The notes beneath the pieces were generated by a model. It was given only the letters and a program-made list of their open reading frames with translations, had not been told where the DNA came from and searched no databases. A stretch of 64,000 nt of DNA, taken from positions 3,128,000-3,191,999 of the forward strand of contig VZSE01006029.1 of assembly GCA_013398275.1 (NCBI GenBank). Reading direction: 5' to 3'. Position 1 is the stretch's first letter. The number at the start of each line of letters is the position of its first letter. Positions 12,301 through 22,930 of this stretch are shown here, piece after piece. The stretch is from Promerops cafer. Taxonomy: Eukaryota > Chordata > Aves > Passeriformes > Nectariniidae. A program made the translations under genes and the position numbers.

Positions 12301-15300
12301 AAAAGGAATCAAGTATGTAATCATTCCACAAAATACCTAATTGACTTTTTAAAAATGGCATAATACAGACATGTCCTTGTTTCTTACATATACCTACCTA
12401 GAGAATTCTGATAATCAACTTTGTTTGATTTTTTATTACCTGACTGGTTAACATTTTTATTTTCACAAGATGCTCTCCTTTTCCTGCTTCCTCCATCACA
12501 GGGCTCCTTCTGGCTTCCACTGTCAGATGAAGTCTGTTCTTCAGGATCTTTGTGGGCTACTGTTAGAGCAGCACTGTTCTGCTCCACTTCCTCCAAATTC
12601 AGATTTAAATTACAGATCCCAGAGATTATTTCACTGTCGGGCTGAGTACTTGAAGGGAGTGTTTCCTCACTTCTGGTGCTGGAGGGAGACAGCTCCAAGC
12701 TCAGCACTTCACTGTGCTCAGGTCCTGGGCTATCCAAGACCATTTCTCCTGAAAAACCAGTCTCCTGTGTAACCCCATTAACTTCCACCTTGTCACCATG
12801 TGAGCTCTCAGTAGTCCATCCCTGACTTGTCCAGTACTGAAACTGTTCCCAGTAATACCAGTACAGTTCACTATAATGCTGCTCCCATTCTTCCTTAGTA
12901 TCTGGACTACTCCAAGGCTCAGAGGCTGTGATGCTCTGAGACAATGAGACCTCCTGGTGCTTTTCCAACCAACTTTGCCAAAGAAGGCCCTCTCCATACT
13001 CACTCCAGTACTTCTCCCATTTTTCCTTAAGTTCACTGTGTAAAGCCTCACTTGCAAGGCCTTCTGAACTTTCACAGTTCTCTTCAATTACAGCCTGAGG
13101 TTTGCTGCTCATATCACATTGCTCTGTAGCTAGGGCCAGCTCATCAGAAACAGGCTGGATACAACCACCACAAGCTTTGTCCTGGCATTCCTGCCCCATT
13201 TTATCTTCGTGTTTTTGCTGTAGATCTTTTTTCTTCTTCTTTTTCTTTTTCATAATCTTCATGTTGTTTTTCTTCCTATAATTTTCTGTCGCCTAAAAGG
13301 TAATGGAAAAGTTAGAAGTCCACAACATATATACAATCTTGTCCTCTCTCCAATCACATTTCTGTTTCCACTGGAACCCTCCCTCTCAGTGCAACCCTGC
13401 TGTTAGCTTTCTCCCCAAAAAGTCTGCAGAGTTTCTGGGTCTGCTACATAACCTCAACTGACACTTCTGAGGAAGGTGTGAGGAAGAGCTGTAAGCAAGT
13501 CTGTAGAAACACACACACACAAAAAAGCAGAATGATAGACAGAAGTGGGGCTACTGATTGGGAAATCATTAGTAGCTCAAAGATTCAGAAGGAAAGTCAT
13601 CAACAAGAAACACTATAAAATCCTAAAGGGAAGTTGGTTAGGAATTGAAGCGTGACAAGGTTGATCTCAACAGCAAAACAGTGTCTTGGTAACATCAAGG
13701 TTTTGTTTTATAGGGCTGTGGTGGCTGACCCTTACTTTTACCTGGTATCTGCCTGACCAGCACACATTGTTTAGTGTCTTATTAGGATAACAAACACAAT
13801 GCTCAACCTCACAGAATGTTAAACCCTTGCTATCTTTGGATGCTGTACACAAAAAAAGCATCATTCTGTACTAAAATACTCTGTAAATCCTGCAGCTGAA
13901 TCTCTGTATGTCTTGAAGAAACTGACACAAAAGATGGGAGCAGTTTCTTTTCCATTCCATAATAATCTCCAAGTTGGCTAAAAGAAATACAAGGAAACAA
14001 CAACCTCTTGCCCAAATGGGCAGCCCTTTCATTTGTGCAATACAATCATTGCACTTGTTACAAAAAACTCAGCTACTACAGTTATCTGGGGGAACAGAAG
14101 ACAGAAACCTGTTCCTGAAAGGAATACTAAGGTAACTTGTTGGTTTCATCAATTGCAACTCCACTTGTTTCAGAGGGGCTTCCTGTGATGACAAAACTCT
14201 CATGGGCAAAGGACTGTGACTGTACGCCCCATTAGCTGCAATCCTTAGTTTTGTTACACTGACAAAAGCATAAGGTGGACTATAAAGAAGTTAAAACTGA
14301 AGAACTGGCATTGATATTTCATCCACATCCCTCATGTTATTACACACAGTCCAAAGCACGATGCTTAGTAGTAATCTAGTAAGAAAATGTATTATTTTCC
14401 CATTTAACTTATTTGCATATTACTACATAGCAGCAAAAATTGCACATACACTTTGGGCTTGAAGTTGGATGCCTGTATGGTCTATTTACAAGTTATCAAT
14501 TAAAATCACATACAAGTTTCTCCTATTTATTTACAAATTAATCAGGTCAGAACCATGCAGTGCTCTGTCTCACTGTCAGGGAAGTCTGTATTCCATAAAG
14601 TGGACACTGTGAATATTGCACTGTCTTTTTGTTATCTGTGAAAACTTCAGGCCCCTACTAAAGCCCAAACGCTCCCTATGGCAAGAAGAGCACCAAAGCC
14701 TCACTCCTGCCTTTTGGAACAGCCTGGCTTTATCAGCTGCAAGGGGGATTTGAAAAACTACCTGTTTACATTACTATCAAAAGCTAAATGGTTAAAGCAG
14801 ACAGTGTGAAAATATATGCTCAGACTGGAGTGCACTAGCTGTCCTGATGTACAGCATCAGTGTTTACCACAGCTGTTTTAAATCAGGTTTCTCTAGCCAT
14901 GAGAGCAGTATAGATATGGAAGCATAAAGCACAGCTTTGACCCTGTTTAGCCCAACTGGCAGGGGGCTTTTACAACCTGGACAGACCAAGGTGCTGTGTG
15001 CTGTTACCAGGATGCAATGCAGGCAGCTCAGGCACATTTCCATGAACTGCCACCTCAGAAACAACTGAGAGGAGGCACATCCCTAGGTCTGGAAACACAA
15101 CACAAACAGAACAAACAAAGCAAGCAAAGATTTACCACCAAGTCCCTGTGGGCTGACTGCCCACCAAACTGAAGAGGCAATCCCATGCTCTTCATAAGCT
15201 CTGCTTCTGAGTCTAATTCAACTTCTTCCAGGTCCAGGGCATGATTAGTATCCACCTTTAATCTCACATTGGGACAACGGTTCTCCTCCTCAGATGCTTG

Positions 15301-17538
15301 TTCTTCCCCTGTTAACAAGTTATATTCATGAATATTATCTGGTTCTGACACCTCAATGCCACAGCATGGCATACAAAAAAACTGTCTCTTATGCTTTCTT
15401 TCTCGTTTAAAAATCTTCCTCATAAACAGCTCAATTTCTGCATAACTATCAATAGCAATCAAAATGTAACTTCAACAGCCAAAGCACTGGACTGGGTCTG
15501 TCTGGAAAGGAGTTAATGTTCTCCATAGCAGCCTCTATGGCACTGTGTTTGGGATTTGTGGCTGAAACAGTGTGGATAGCACATTGATGTTTTGGCTGCT
15601 GCTGAGCAGTACTCACACAGCCTCATAACCTTATCTTTGCCTGAGTCTGCCCTCCCCAGCAAGCTTGCACTTCTATAAAACTGTTAAGCAAAAACATATG
15701 TATATAAAATTACAAATATTATTGAGAAAGTAGGAGCTGTATATGGATGGAAATTATGAAATCAAAAGCTCTTGACTCAGTTGATAATACTGAAACATTT
15801 AGGCTTTTTGGTTTGTTCAGGATATATTTACTGCCAAATTATCACATAACATGAGACCTTTCCATTTTTAACTGATTATTCTCACTAAAAATCACTCATA
15901 CATGTACAAAAACATAGTTTACAATCTCCTTCTTTCACTCCTCTCACGTTGCCTCAATCTAATCTGTGCTATTGATTATCAGCTTCTATTTCTGCGCAAA
16001 CTTCCTTTCAAATCAAGTTGTTATGCTGCTGGATCTACCAATACAGCAATGATAAAAAAAGATACCAAAAGAATTATGTTCAGGTAAGCAAACATGAGGA
16101 ATTCAGGAGATGGAGTAAGGGAGTGGTGCTGTATTTGTTAGAGGATACACCATGATAATTCCTAGATTACAAGCATGCCAAGTGAGAGACTTACTTTTCT
16201 GGTCCTCCTCATATGATTCATTGTATATATGTGAATCATAATTTTCCCCATCAGTGCTATTGCTTCTTCTCTACTTCTGGCTCAGCAGATTAACTAGCAA
16301 CAGCTACTGTCCTAGGCTGGGGTAGAGACAGCAGGAGACAAACATCTAACATCCACAGACCCTCCATTATGCAATCAATTTTGAATTAAGTCAAAGTTAT
16401 GATTTAAGACCAGGTCAGGGACATGTGATATAATCTGTTCCATGCACCAGGTGAATATTATTTGAGGTGGTAAAGTTTATCTGGACAGGAATAAGCACTG
16501 CACTTGGTTGGACACAAACTTCTACATCAAGATTATGACAACCTAAAAGCTATATAAGTTCTAAGTTATTATTCACTTCTGTCTCCATAGCAAAAGTACC
16601 GAAAAACAACACAGAAATAGGAACAACTTAAATAACCACACATAACTCACTTTAAGACTGCACCTCACATTGCATAGTACATTGTATCACCTTACCTGTA
16701 CTGTCATTGTCATCTTTGACATAAAATCCTTTTAATCCCAGTTTATATAATTTTCGATCTCTGAGAAAATAAAGACAGACACAGACGCAGAAAGTCACCA
16801 TTGAAACAATTTTTTTAACAGTAAAAGCAATCATTCAGTGGAAAAGACCTCCCCAGGGATGCAATAAAATCCCCACCACTGGACGTTTCAAGATGATTCT
16901 GGAGGGGGTACTTAAACTCTTCTAGGCTCCGCTCCCATGAAAGGCTGGACCAAGTGACCCTTCCAGGTCCCTTCCCACACGGGCTGCACTGTGACTCCAG
17001 ACACGCGAAACAAATAAAAAGAAACAACATCTGGAAAAGGCAATACTCCAATTAAAGCCTGACGGGAAAGCCCACAGGAGCGACGTTCAGAAAACGCTGC
17101 AGTACGCTACGCAGTACACTCCGGAATTAAATTTTCTGCTCTTCCTCTCGTTGAGGAACCGGCTGCTGCCGTGTGGATGGGGAGCGCGGAGGGGGCGAGA
17201 GGGCGCGCTGAGCCCCGGCAGCGGGATCGACGTCTGGGGATTCCTCTCGCCCTTTTCTGCTCCCTCCACCAGTGATAAACATGATAAACATATCGGGGTG
17301 CTTTTGTGCACCGCCCCGCAAAACCCCGCTCCGCTTGCGTCCCCCCGCCGCAGCGGCGCGGCCCTTCCCGCCCGTCCCCAGCGGGACGCTCCCCCGGCCG
17401 CGGGGACGAGGACAGGCGGGGCGCGCCCGGCGCTACTCACTCCACGAAGGCGCGGGAGCAGAGGCAGAGGATGCCGCCGGCCGCCCCCGCCCGCAGCAGC
17501 AGCTCGGCCACCAGCCTCGGGCCCGGCTCCGGCACCAT
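3300..17538 (-). CDS. TGS1: Trimethylguanosine synthase 1, 12 of an expected 13 coding exons
   Basis: TGS1 converts the m7G cap of snRNAs, snoRNAs and telomerase RNA to 2,2,7-trimethylguanosine using S-adenosylmethionine, in the nucleus/Cajal bodies and the cytoplasm. Coding blocks in transcript order: 17538-17441, 16760-16696, 15308-15136, 13292-12398, 11677-11560, 10596-10510, 9693-9522, 8050-7708, 6862-6689, 5747-5604, 4621-4405, 3378-3300. All phases agree and the blocks sum to 2565 nt, or 855 codons without a stop. A long acidic N-terminal part (about residues 1-690) carries conserved Trp-rich blocks (GLLWQSW, ELYWYYWEQFQYW). The C-terminal methyltransferase domain shows the SAM-binding DAFCGVGGN (about residue 737), the acidic AIDID, and the catalytic SPPWGGPDY with its cap-stacking Trp. 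The C-terminal tail (about 35-40 residues in human) is missing and must be encoded left of the window. Identification rests on remembered similarity to human TGS1 (853 aa) along the whole length. Confidence 0.96.
3379..4404 (-). other. TGS1: TGS1 intron 11, U12-type AT-AC intron
   Basis: This 1026-bp intron starts ATATCCTTT (4404-4396) and ends TAC (3381-3379). Just upstream of the end is TTTTCCTTTACT, one mismatch from the U12 branch-site consensus, with the presumed branch A at 3390, 11 nt from the intron end. Only this AT-AC reading keeps the conserved PDGFEIFRLSK junction in frame. The minor spliceosome (U11/U12/U4atac/U6atac/U5) is expected to remove it. Confidence 0.9.
4405..4621 (-). 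CDS. TGS1: TGS1 coding exon 11 (catalytic motif; U12 donor at its end)
   Basis: This 217-nt exon encodes VIAIDIDPEKLRLARHNAEV, FLCGDFMALAA and SPPWGGPDYASAEIFDIQ. AIDID holds the acidic residue that contacts SAM, and SPPWGGPDY is the catalytic motif whose Trp stacks on m7G. The acceptor is CGTGGGCAG|TG. The exon ends CCAGATGG and is followed directly by ATATCCTTT, the consensus 5' site of U12-type AT-AC introns. No usable GT donor sits in the right phase. The exon is very rich in GC and CpG. Confidence 0.96.
5604..5747 (-). CDS. TGS1: TGS1 coding exon 10 (SAM-binding motif I)
   Basis: This 144-nt exon is too short for a simple ORF call and was found by reading the minus strand. It encodes EGWFSVTPEKIAEHIAVRVS and then DIIVDAFCGVGGNAIQFAL, the glycine-rich SAM-binding motif of the class I methyltransferase fold. 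The acceptor is CCTTCCTCTGCAG|AG and the donor AGAG|GTGAGT, phase 1. Confidence 0.95.
6689..6862 (-). CDS. TGS1: TGS1 coding exon 9
   Basis: This 174-nt exon encodes a basic run (KKKETKRRRRNK) and then the entry to the catalytic domain, IPPEIAADPELVKYWAQRYR and LFSRFDEGVKLDR. The acceptor is GTCTTCCAG|CT. The AG nine bases upstream would put a stop in frame, so it is rejected. The donor is AGAG|GTGTGT (phase 1). Confidence 0.94.
7708..8050 (-). CDS. TGS1: TGS1 coding exon 8 (GC-rich)
   Basis: This 343-nt exon begins VEMFLKQVSKPEEEDASQ, as human exon 8 does, and continues as a low-complexity Ser/Glu/Gly-rich linker that is poorly conserved. The acceptor is ACAATTGCAG|GTG and the donor CCAAG|GTAAAT (phase 1). 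Its GC and CpG content is far above the AT-rich introns on both sides. Confidence 0.93.
9522..9693 (-). CDS. TGS1: TGS1 coding exon 7
   Basis: This 172-nt exon encodes YGGIPDFTHRSVQYLEKKAK through IFFTEESE, a basic segment conserved in TGS1. The acceptor is CTATTTTCAG|G, preceded by a (TCTA)n microsatellite that supplies much of the polypyrimidine tract. The donor is AAG|GTATGT, phase 0. Confidence 0.95.
9701..9726 (-). repeat. (TCTA)n microsatellite abutting the TGS1 exon 7 acceptor
   Basis: On the minus strand about five tandem ATCT/GTCT units lead into TATTTTCAG|G. The repeat ends roughly ten bases before the exon. Confidence 0.85.
10510..10596 (-). CDS. TGS1: TGS1 coding exon 6
   Basis: This short 87-nt exon has no long ORF of its own. 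It was found by reading the minus strand for the missing human segment. It encodes HELDVDENPV...SVLGFKCGTGQ, matching human HELDIDENPA...SLLGFKHGSGQ. The acceptor is TTTTTTCTAG|C and the donor CAAAA|GTAATT. Phase 2 on both sides agrees with the neighbouring exons. Confidence 0.93.
10597..11559 (-). other. TGS1: TGS1 intron 5, GC-AG intron
   Basis: This 963-bp intron has the donor AAG|GCAAGT and the acceptor TTTTTTCTAG. Outside the GC dinucleotide the donor fits the U1 consensus well, as is usual for U2-type GC-AG introns. Frame and homology on both sides exclude the nearby GTCATG. Confidence 0.85.
11560..11677 (-). CDS. TGS1: TGS1 coding exon 5, followed by a GC donor
   Basis: This 118-nt exon encodes a segment ending DEDENEEPPEYRRVKVKR, corresponding to human DGDESEEDPPEHKPSKLKR. 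The acceptor is TTTTTTTAG|GTGTG. The only phase-compatible exit is AAGAGAAG|GCAAGT, a GC donor. Joining AG to the next exon's C gives Ser followed by HELD, as in human. The GT four bases downstream (CAA|GTCATG) would shift the frame. Confidence 0.92.
12398..13292 (-). CDS. TGS1: TGS1 coding exon 4 (large acidic exon)
   Basis: This 895-nt exon is the largest. Its start is fixed by the acceptor TACCTTTTAG|GCG in phase 0, giving ATENYRKKNN before a Lys run (eight consecutive Lys). It contains the conserved WEKYWSEYGEGLLWQSW and EQHYSELYWYYWEQFQYW blocks. The rest is Ser/Glu-rich and probably disordered. The donor is CTAG|GTAGGT (phase 1). The ATG at 13262 is internal to the exon and is not the gene start. 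Confidence 0.95.
15136..15308 (-). CDS. TGS1: TGS1 coding exon 3
   Basis: It encodes an acidic stretch ending in LDSEAELMKSMGLPLQFG, a segment strongly conserved in TGS1. The donor GTG|GTAAAT leaves phase 0. The acceptor is chosen at TTGTTAACAG|GG because it gives the same residue count as human between the exon 2 block and the SEAEL block. A second phase-compatible acceptor 36 nt upstream (exon start 15344) would add 12 in-frame residues. The 3' end is firm and the 5' end less so. Confidence 0.82.
16696..16760 (-). CDS. TGS1: TGS1 coding exon 2
   Basis: This 65-nt exon encodes DRKLYKLGLKGFYVKDDNDST, close to the human DRKLYNLGLKGYYI segment. The acceptor is TTTATTTTCTCAG|A, whose phase completes the Glu codon from exon 1. 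The donor is ACAG|GTAAGG in phase 1. Confidence 0.94.
16850..16998 (+). repeat. CR1 LINE 3'-end fragment in TGS1 intron 1
   Basis: The stretch TGGACCAAGTGACCCTTCCA followed by GGTCCCTTCCCACACGGGCT is the typical CR1 3'-UTR text in plus orientation, decayed. It lies between TGS1 exons 1 and 2, antisense to the gene. Confidence 0.7.
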
Positions 17539-17700
17539 CGCTGCGGGCAGCTCCCCACGCCGGGCCCGGCCCCGCCGCCGCCGCCTTCCGCCGGAACTGC
17601 CGCCCGCGCCCGCCCCGCTGCGGCCGGGAGGGCGCCCCGAGGTGGTGGCTGCGCTTTCAGTGACGGCCCACCGGGAGTACGGGCGTGTTGGTGGGGTTCA
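17160..17700. promoter_or_regulatory. TGS1: CpG island over the TGS1 start
   Basis: This block is dense in GC and CpG and contrasts sharply with the AT-rich flanks. It covers TGS1 coding exon 1 and continues past its 5' side, which is where the promoter should be. There is no TATA box, as is usual for such housekeeping promoters. The human counterpart is a shared promoter with TMEM68. I see no convincing plus-strand first exon here, although GCGG|GTAAAA at about 17707 could act as a weak plus-strand donor. Confidence 0.85.
17441..17538 (-). CDS. TGS1: TGS1 coding exon 1
   Basis: It encodes 32 codons plus two bases. It starts at the ATG at 17538-17536 and ends in ILCLCSRAFVE, which matches the human N-terminus. 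The first ~20 residues are Ala/Gly/Leu-rich and diverged, as expected for an exon inside a CpG island. The donor is GTGGA|GTGAGT (phase 2), and the Glu codon is completed by exon 2. The 5' UTR must extend to the right of 17538, but its end cannot be seen. Confidence 0.92.
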
Positions 17701-17837
17701 GAGCGGGTAAAAAGGAGCGGGGGAAAGGGCATCGCAACAAAAGTCTGCAATAAAAGATGCAGCAGCCAAAATCCGGTAACACCGGGAGTGGGAAACAGAA
17801 GTGAGCAAGGCGCTTTTAGAGAAGTGACTGGAACAGA

Positions 17838-18020
17838 GTCATAGAATCTCAGAATGGTTTGGGTTGGAGGGGACCTTAAAATCACTTTGTACCAACCCTT
17901 CTGCCATGGGCAGGGACACGTTCCACTAAACCAGGCTGTTCAAAACCCCATCTAGCTTACCCTGGGACACTTCCAGGGATGGGAAGCTTCCACATCCTCA
18001 GCTTCTCTGGGAAACCCCAG
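17838..18020 (-). repeat. CR1 LINE 3'-end fragment
   Basis: It starts with TCATAGAATCTCAGAATGGT and continues with TGGGTTGGAGGGGACCTTAA, the reverse complement of the CR1 3' end (whose terminal unit is ATTCTATGA). It lies just 5' of the TGS1 CpG island. Confidence 0.85.
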
Positions 18021-21000
18021 TGCCTCGCCACTCTCACAGTAAACAATTATCAGGAGAGCCTAAAACAGTGGGACAGTGGGGACAGGATGGGCAGAGGGAG
18101 TCAGAATGAAAACAAAGCCTGGTGAGAAAAGGGGCTTGGGAGGAGGCAGGGTGAGGCAGGAAGGTTCTGAATGAGGCTCTGGAGGCAGAGGTTGGGTAGG
18201 GAGGGAGAAGACCATTGGGAAGCAGCCATGTGTGATAGGGTACAGTGATACCTATAACCATGTTTTGCTCACAGATGTCTTTACTGTGGGGTCTTGCTTC
18301 AGGCAATAGCTCAAGATAAAACCTGGGAAAACGCCATTGAGGGACCTGATGACTTGAGCGAGTTGGAGGGTGTTTAGAATAGGAGGCTGATTGGAGACAA
18401 GGGAGAGTGCAGTGATGAACAAATCACAGGATCCTGCCCTGTAGAATCAGATTCTGTCATTTTATCTCCAGTAGGGAATTTACATGATGGTGCACTAGGT
18501 TTGAGACATTTCCTGCATGAAATGATGATGGGTGATGGACTGTTCAGTTCTATTTAGATTACTCAGAGTTTATCTATAAGATGCATGAAATTCATGTCTC
18601 TAATGATCATTACAAAGCCTGCCTTGAGATCACTGGGACAGGCTTTCTCAGATAAAAATTATGGACTTTGGGATCTCTTCTTACCTGCTAGCCTGCTTAA
18701 TGGACACTGAAAGAGTGTGAGAAAGAAATGTAGCCTTCATATCTGCCCTACTTTTAGGCCCTGTCCTGGTTTTGACCAGGACAGGGTTATTTTTTTAGCA
18801 GTAGTGCTGAAATGGCGAATACCATTCCTAAACCACAACAGGCCCTCTGGGATGTGTTTGTTTTTGACAAGCTGGGATACTGGGCTTTGTGTTACCTGCA
18901 TTCACTGCATGATAAGTGTGCAGTTTGTCTGCTGTGCTGTCTCATTCCGTTTGCATCAGCGTATTTTAGGTAACAAGGCTGTACAGCCTCATGAGGGTGC
19001 AAGATGTCCTCAGGATTTATAAGACATTTCATATAGAAAATACGCAAAGAGGAGTTTGGATGCAGAAGGATGTTCAGGTGACAGTAGCACAACTATAGCA
19101 ACAAATTCCATCCATTTACAGAAAAAGAATCTTAATTGTATCTTGAATCACCCACCATCTTAGATCTGGTAAAAACAAAATATTAAATGCCAACATTAGT
19201 CAGGGCTTGAATATGTCTATCACTACAGTAATTAAATACTTTAGAAATACAGGGAAAGATTGCACCAGTTCTAGCATTCATGTGGGTCTAACTGCGTCTG
19301 CAATTAGGATGATGTATCACCTTCATATTTCAATAGTGAAGATGCAGTAAAATGAAAACCTTTCAACACAAATTGTTTAGCAACAGCCAAATGCTGTGCG
19401 TAAAAGTTGAATTGTGAATTGCAAAATAATTTGAGAATTATGCTACTCCTCTTCTTAAGGAAACAATGCTACATTTTTAGTGAAATGCAGCTTAGTGAAT
19501 TGCACTGTTGTATAAAAACAAGATGCCTCTTCTTTTACAATATTGCAGCCCAATATCCTGCAGCCTGCAGGAGCAGCCACCATCAGGTAAGGCTAAATCT
19601 ATGTGGGAATGCCTCCTAACACTCTCCCATTCCCCAGCCACCTGCAGCTGATGGCATGTTTCCTGCCTGTTTAGCAAAACAGTGGATTTCTTCTCATGAT
19701 ACTTGTCCAGTTTACCCCACAGCTGTTGCATAAGAAGGAACCTTCTCTGTTTTGAACATGGCTTCTCCCAGCTTCAAATGATGCTTCCCTTAGAAGAAGA
19801 ATAAGCGAGCAATTGATCAATATTCAGCTACTGTGCTGGTGGATTTTATAGATATCAGTCATATTCCTTCTAATCTCTTCCAAGATGACAAGCCCTGGCA
19901 TATCCAATGTTCCTGCTCTGGGAGCTGGTCTATACCTCTGGTTTTCCCCATTACTCTCTTTCCTTCTTGTATTATACCCTCCTAGAGATATCCCCTTCTG
20001 ACCATGGCTGCACTGATAGGTCTGACTTAGGCGGGGCAATGTGCTTGGGCCGTGATTTCTAGCACACATGACTTTAAAATGAGGCACTTAAACTAGCAGA
20101 AAGATGCTTGTGACAACACTTGTTTCACTTTAGGTTGCACTGGCAAATAACATGTTTAAATTAAAGTAAAATAAGCCATCCTTAAAAAAAAATCTCATTA
20201 TTTCCACTGATGAGATTCTACTGATTTAAAAAGTCATATGTAATGAAATTAGTAAAAGTTTGGTATTGACAAGGAGCCTGTTTTACAGGAGGATAATTGA
20301 CTGCTACACACTGAGTTGGTGCAGGGTTGGTATGTCCTTCCACTAGAACCAGACATTTTCCTGATCCATGTGGATGACACCAAAGCAACCTGCATTGCTG
20401 TAGCCTGTTCCCCAGGCTACCCGCCCATCCCTGCCCACCCTTGCTTTCCTCTGGTACATCCTGTTCTGAAATGCTTCTTCTCTATTCCCCCACCTATTTC
20501 TGTTTCTTGCTCCTTGCTCTCACACACAGTCATGGGGCTCAGGTTCAAAGCCTTTCTTGGACCTATCTGTTGTTATTTTTTTTTTTATATCTTAGGTGAT
20601 AGTGAAGATCTCCCCTCTGCAGTGATCCTGGCTTTGCTGCTTTTATCTGTGCTTCTCAGAAGGTGACCTTGCCTCCCAACTGGCCTTAAAGCTTTTCATT
20701 ATTTCCTTTTTAAATCCCTTTTCAAAGCTAACTTCCATGCCAAGTACTGACCAAACAATGATAATATGAAGGATTCTGGGAATAACATCCTTAGCTATTA
20801 AAAATAAAACAAAAGCAAATACATGAAACGTTTATAAAATGGAACATATTCTCACAGCAACTCTTACCTGCTCAATAATTCTGAACTCCACCCTTACATT
20901 CACATCTCCTTTACCATATAAGAATAGTGCTGGGCAAATAAGGCAAGTATTTCTAAGACAAGATGAAGCTTTTTATATGTTTATGTATGAACTCTCACAA

Positions 21001-22049
21001 AACAGTGTTCACTGTTTCCTTGAAGGAAATTACTGGATTAGATATGTATGTGAATATAATAAAAAAAACCAAATAGTTTATCAATATCTCCCTTTATAAG
21101 CAGATGATAAGAATAAGAAATCAAGAACACTATTTAAACAGAGTAAAATTTTCTAATTTACATGTTTCTAAAGACAAGTGATTCTATCACCTTTATGTGG
21201 TCGATAAGCTGAGAGAAATATCTGAGAGTGTTTAAGTCAATGCACTGTGTTCTGTCTTAGCAGGAAGATTCCCTACATGAGAATCTCTAATCTCTGTAAT
21301 TCATATATTGGAAAATTTGATTCAGCTGAAGTATCTGGACAACTTTCTGCAACCTGTACCCTGGTTCTGGCTGATCAAAATGCCAGTTATAATGGTCTTT
21401 GTACTTTAATTTTTATTTCCTGGTGCTCTGTACCTTTTCAGTCTTCAGCTTCACACATATAAGAAAAAGGATGGCTTGAAGGGGCATTATTCCAATGAAC
21501 TGTGGACCAGAAGGTGGCAAATGGTGACATCTGTGGAACTTGTATGGAAAATTATGGCAAGCTAAGTGAGGGTTTTTTCTTTTAGCTTAAAAAAAGTCTC
21601 TAATAAAGAGGAGAAGATGGAGGACATGTCACTTCACCAGCTGCAGGTGTACACAGAAGGACAATTGGATTAAGCTTCAGAGACACTCCAATCCTCTCAA
21701 AACGTATTGGCCAATGTACAAATAACCAAATACACAAATACTATTCATCACTTGCAGAATTAGAGGTCTCACAGTAATATCTCCTATACACTTTTTTTGG
21801 GGAAAGATTAAAGTCCACTAAGCAAATAAAAATCACAAGGTCAGGGTTGTTTGACATATGATTTTGTGACCCATCTGTGATAGAAGGGGTTTTTTTCTGT
21901 GTCAAAGTCCCCTTTGACACTCAGATATGACTGATCTGGCACACGAGAAAGTAATTTTATGTGGCAATATTATCTCAGTGGGAATTAAACTATGATCCTC
22001 CTGAAAACTCTGTGTGTCTAATTTTTGTCCAGCTTTTGCTTTTATTTCA
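18021..22049. other. Intergenic, no gene seen
   Basis: AT-rich, with short chance frames only. It holds an 11-bp-arm inverted repeat at 18759-18786, which also resembles the start of the ERV LTR family seen at 40965. Nothing else here is recognised. Confidence 0.5.
18759..18786. repeat. Perfect 11-bp inverted repeat with a 6-nt loop
   Basis: CCCTGTCCTGG, loop TTTTGA, then CCAGGACAGGG. The left arm also matches the first bases of the ERV LTR family found at 40965. Confidence 0.85.
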
Positions 22050-22312
22050 AAATATATAGAATAATTTAGGTTGGAAAACATCACTGAGCCCAGCTATTAA
22101 CCTAACACTGCCAAGCCCACCACTAAACCACATCCTGTGGTGCCACATCTGCAAGTCTTTGAAATACCTCCAAGGATGGTGACTCAACCACTTCCCTGGG
22201 AAGCCTGTTCCAATGTTTGGCAACCCCTTCCATGAAGAAATTTTTCCTAATATGCAACCTAGACCTCTCCTGGTGCAGTTTGAGGCCATTTCCTCATGAA
22301 GGAGATCCCAGC
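22050..22312 (-). repeat. CR1 LINE fragment
   Basis: TTTAGGTTGGAAAACATCA, then ACCACTTCCCTGGGAAGCCT and GAAGAAATTTTTCCTAATA, are hallmarks of the CR1 3' region read on the opposite strand. Confidence 0.85.
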
Positions 22313-22839
22313 TTGAACACAAAGCCATCCCAGATAGATTGGGTAGTATATTTGAATGGTAGATGAGCCAAACAAATGTTTAGAAAGACACAGAGCAAAC
22401 ATAGTATCCAGACAGGTTATTTAAGTCTGTTTCTTACTATATAGGGCATTTTTGATCTCCTAATTGCCTTCTTATAGGCACTTTAAGTCTCAGCCTTCTA
22501 GTAATGGGTAGAATCCTCTAATTATGTTGTAGCTGTACTCAGATTGTGTCATTAGCCAAATCTGTGGGAGCTGCAGGTTCTTGTAATCATTGTGGTTGCC
22601 TTAGCTGTGATGGGTTGTTCAGTATTTGCAATTACAGTGAAACAATAATAGTTAAACAGTAATTACTTCACTTTCACAGAGCAAAACAGAAGTGTTTAAG
22701 AGAAAATATATTGGAAAACAATAATAAAGGGTGCTTTGGCCACAGCTCCACATTCTGTGATTCTAGGAGAGAATATGAATTTTAATTGCTCTTATATTTA
22801 TATAGTGAAGAGCTCTGGGTTTCTTTGTTGTTGTCTTGT

Positions 22840-22930
22840 TTGCTTTTGTTTTGTTTTTTTTTAATGTGTATGCATTTATTGTGGGTTTGGGTTTGGTTTG
22901 GGGTTTTTTTGTTTGTTTGTTTTAGTGATG
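22840..22930. repeat. T/G-rich simple repeat
   Basis: Interrupted TTTG/GTTT runs with a TGGGTTTGG variant. Low complexity, with an accidental hydrophobic open frame. Confidence 0.7.

Noticed and set aside
12421..12772. Plus-strand frames opposite TGS1 exon 4
   Set aside because: Antisense shadows of a confirmed coding exon.
17272..17844. Long overlapping frames on the plus strand across the TGS1 CpG island (up to 190 codons)
   Set aside because: They are antisense shadows of exon 1 and of high-GC composition, with Arg/Ala/Pro-rich products and no domain.
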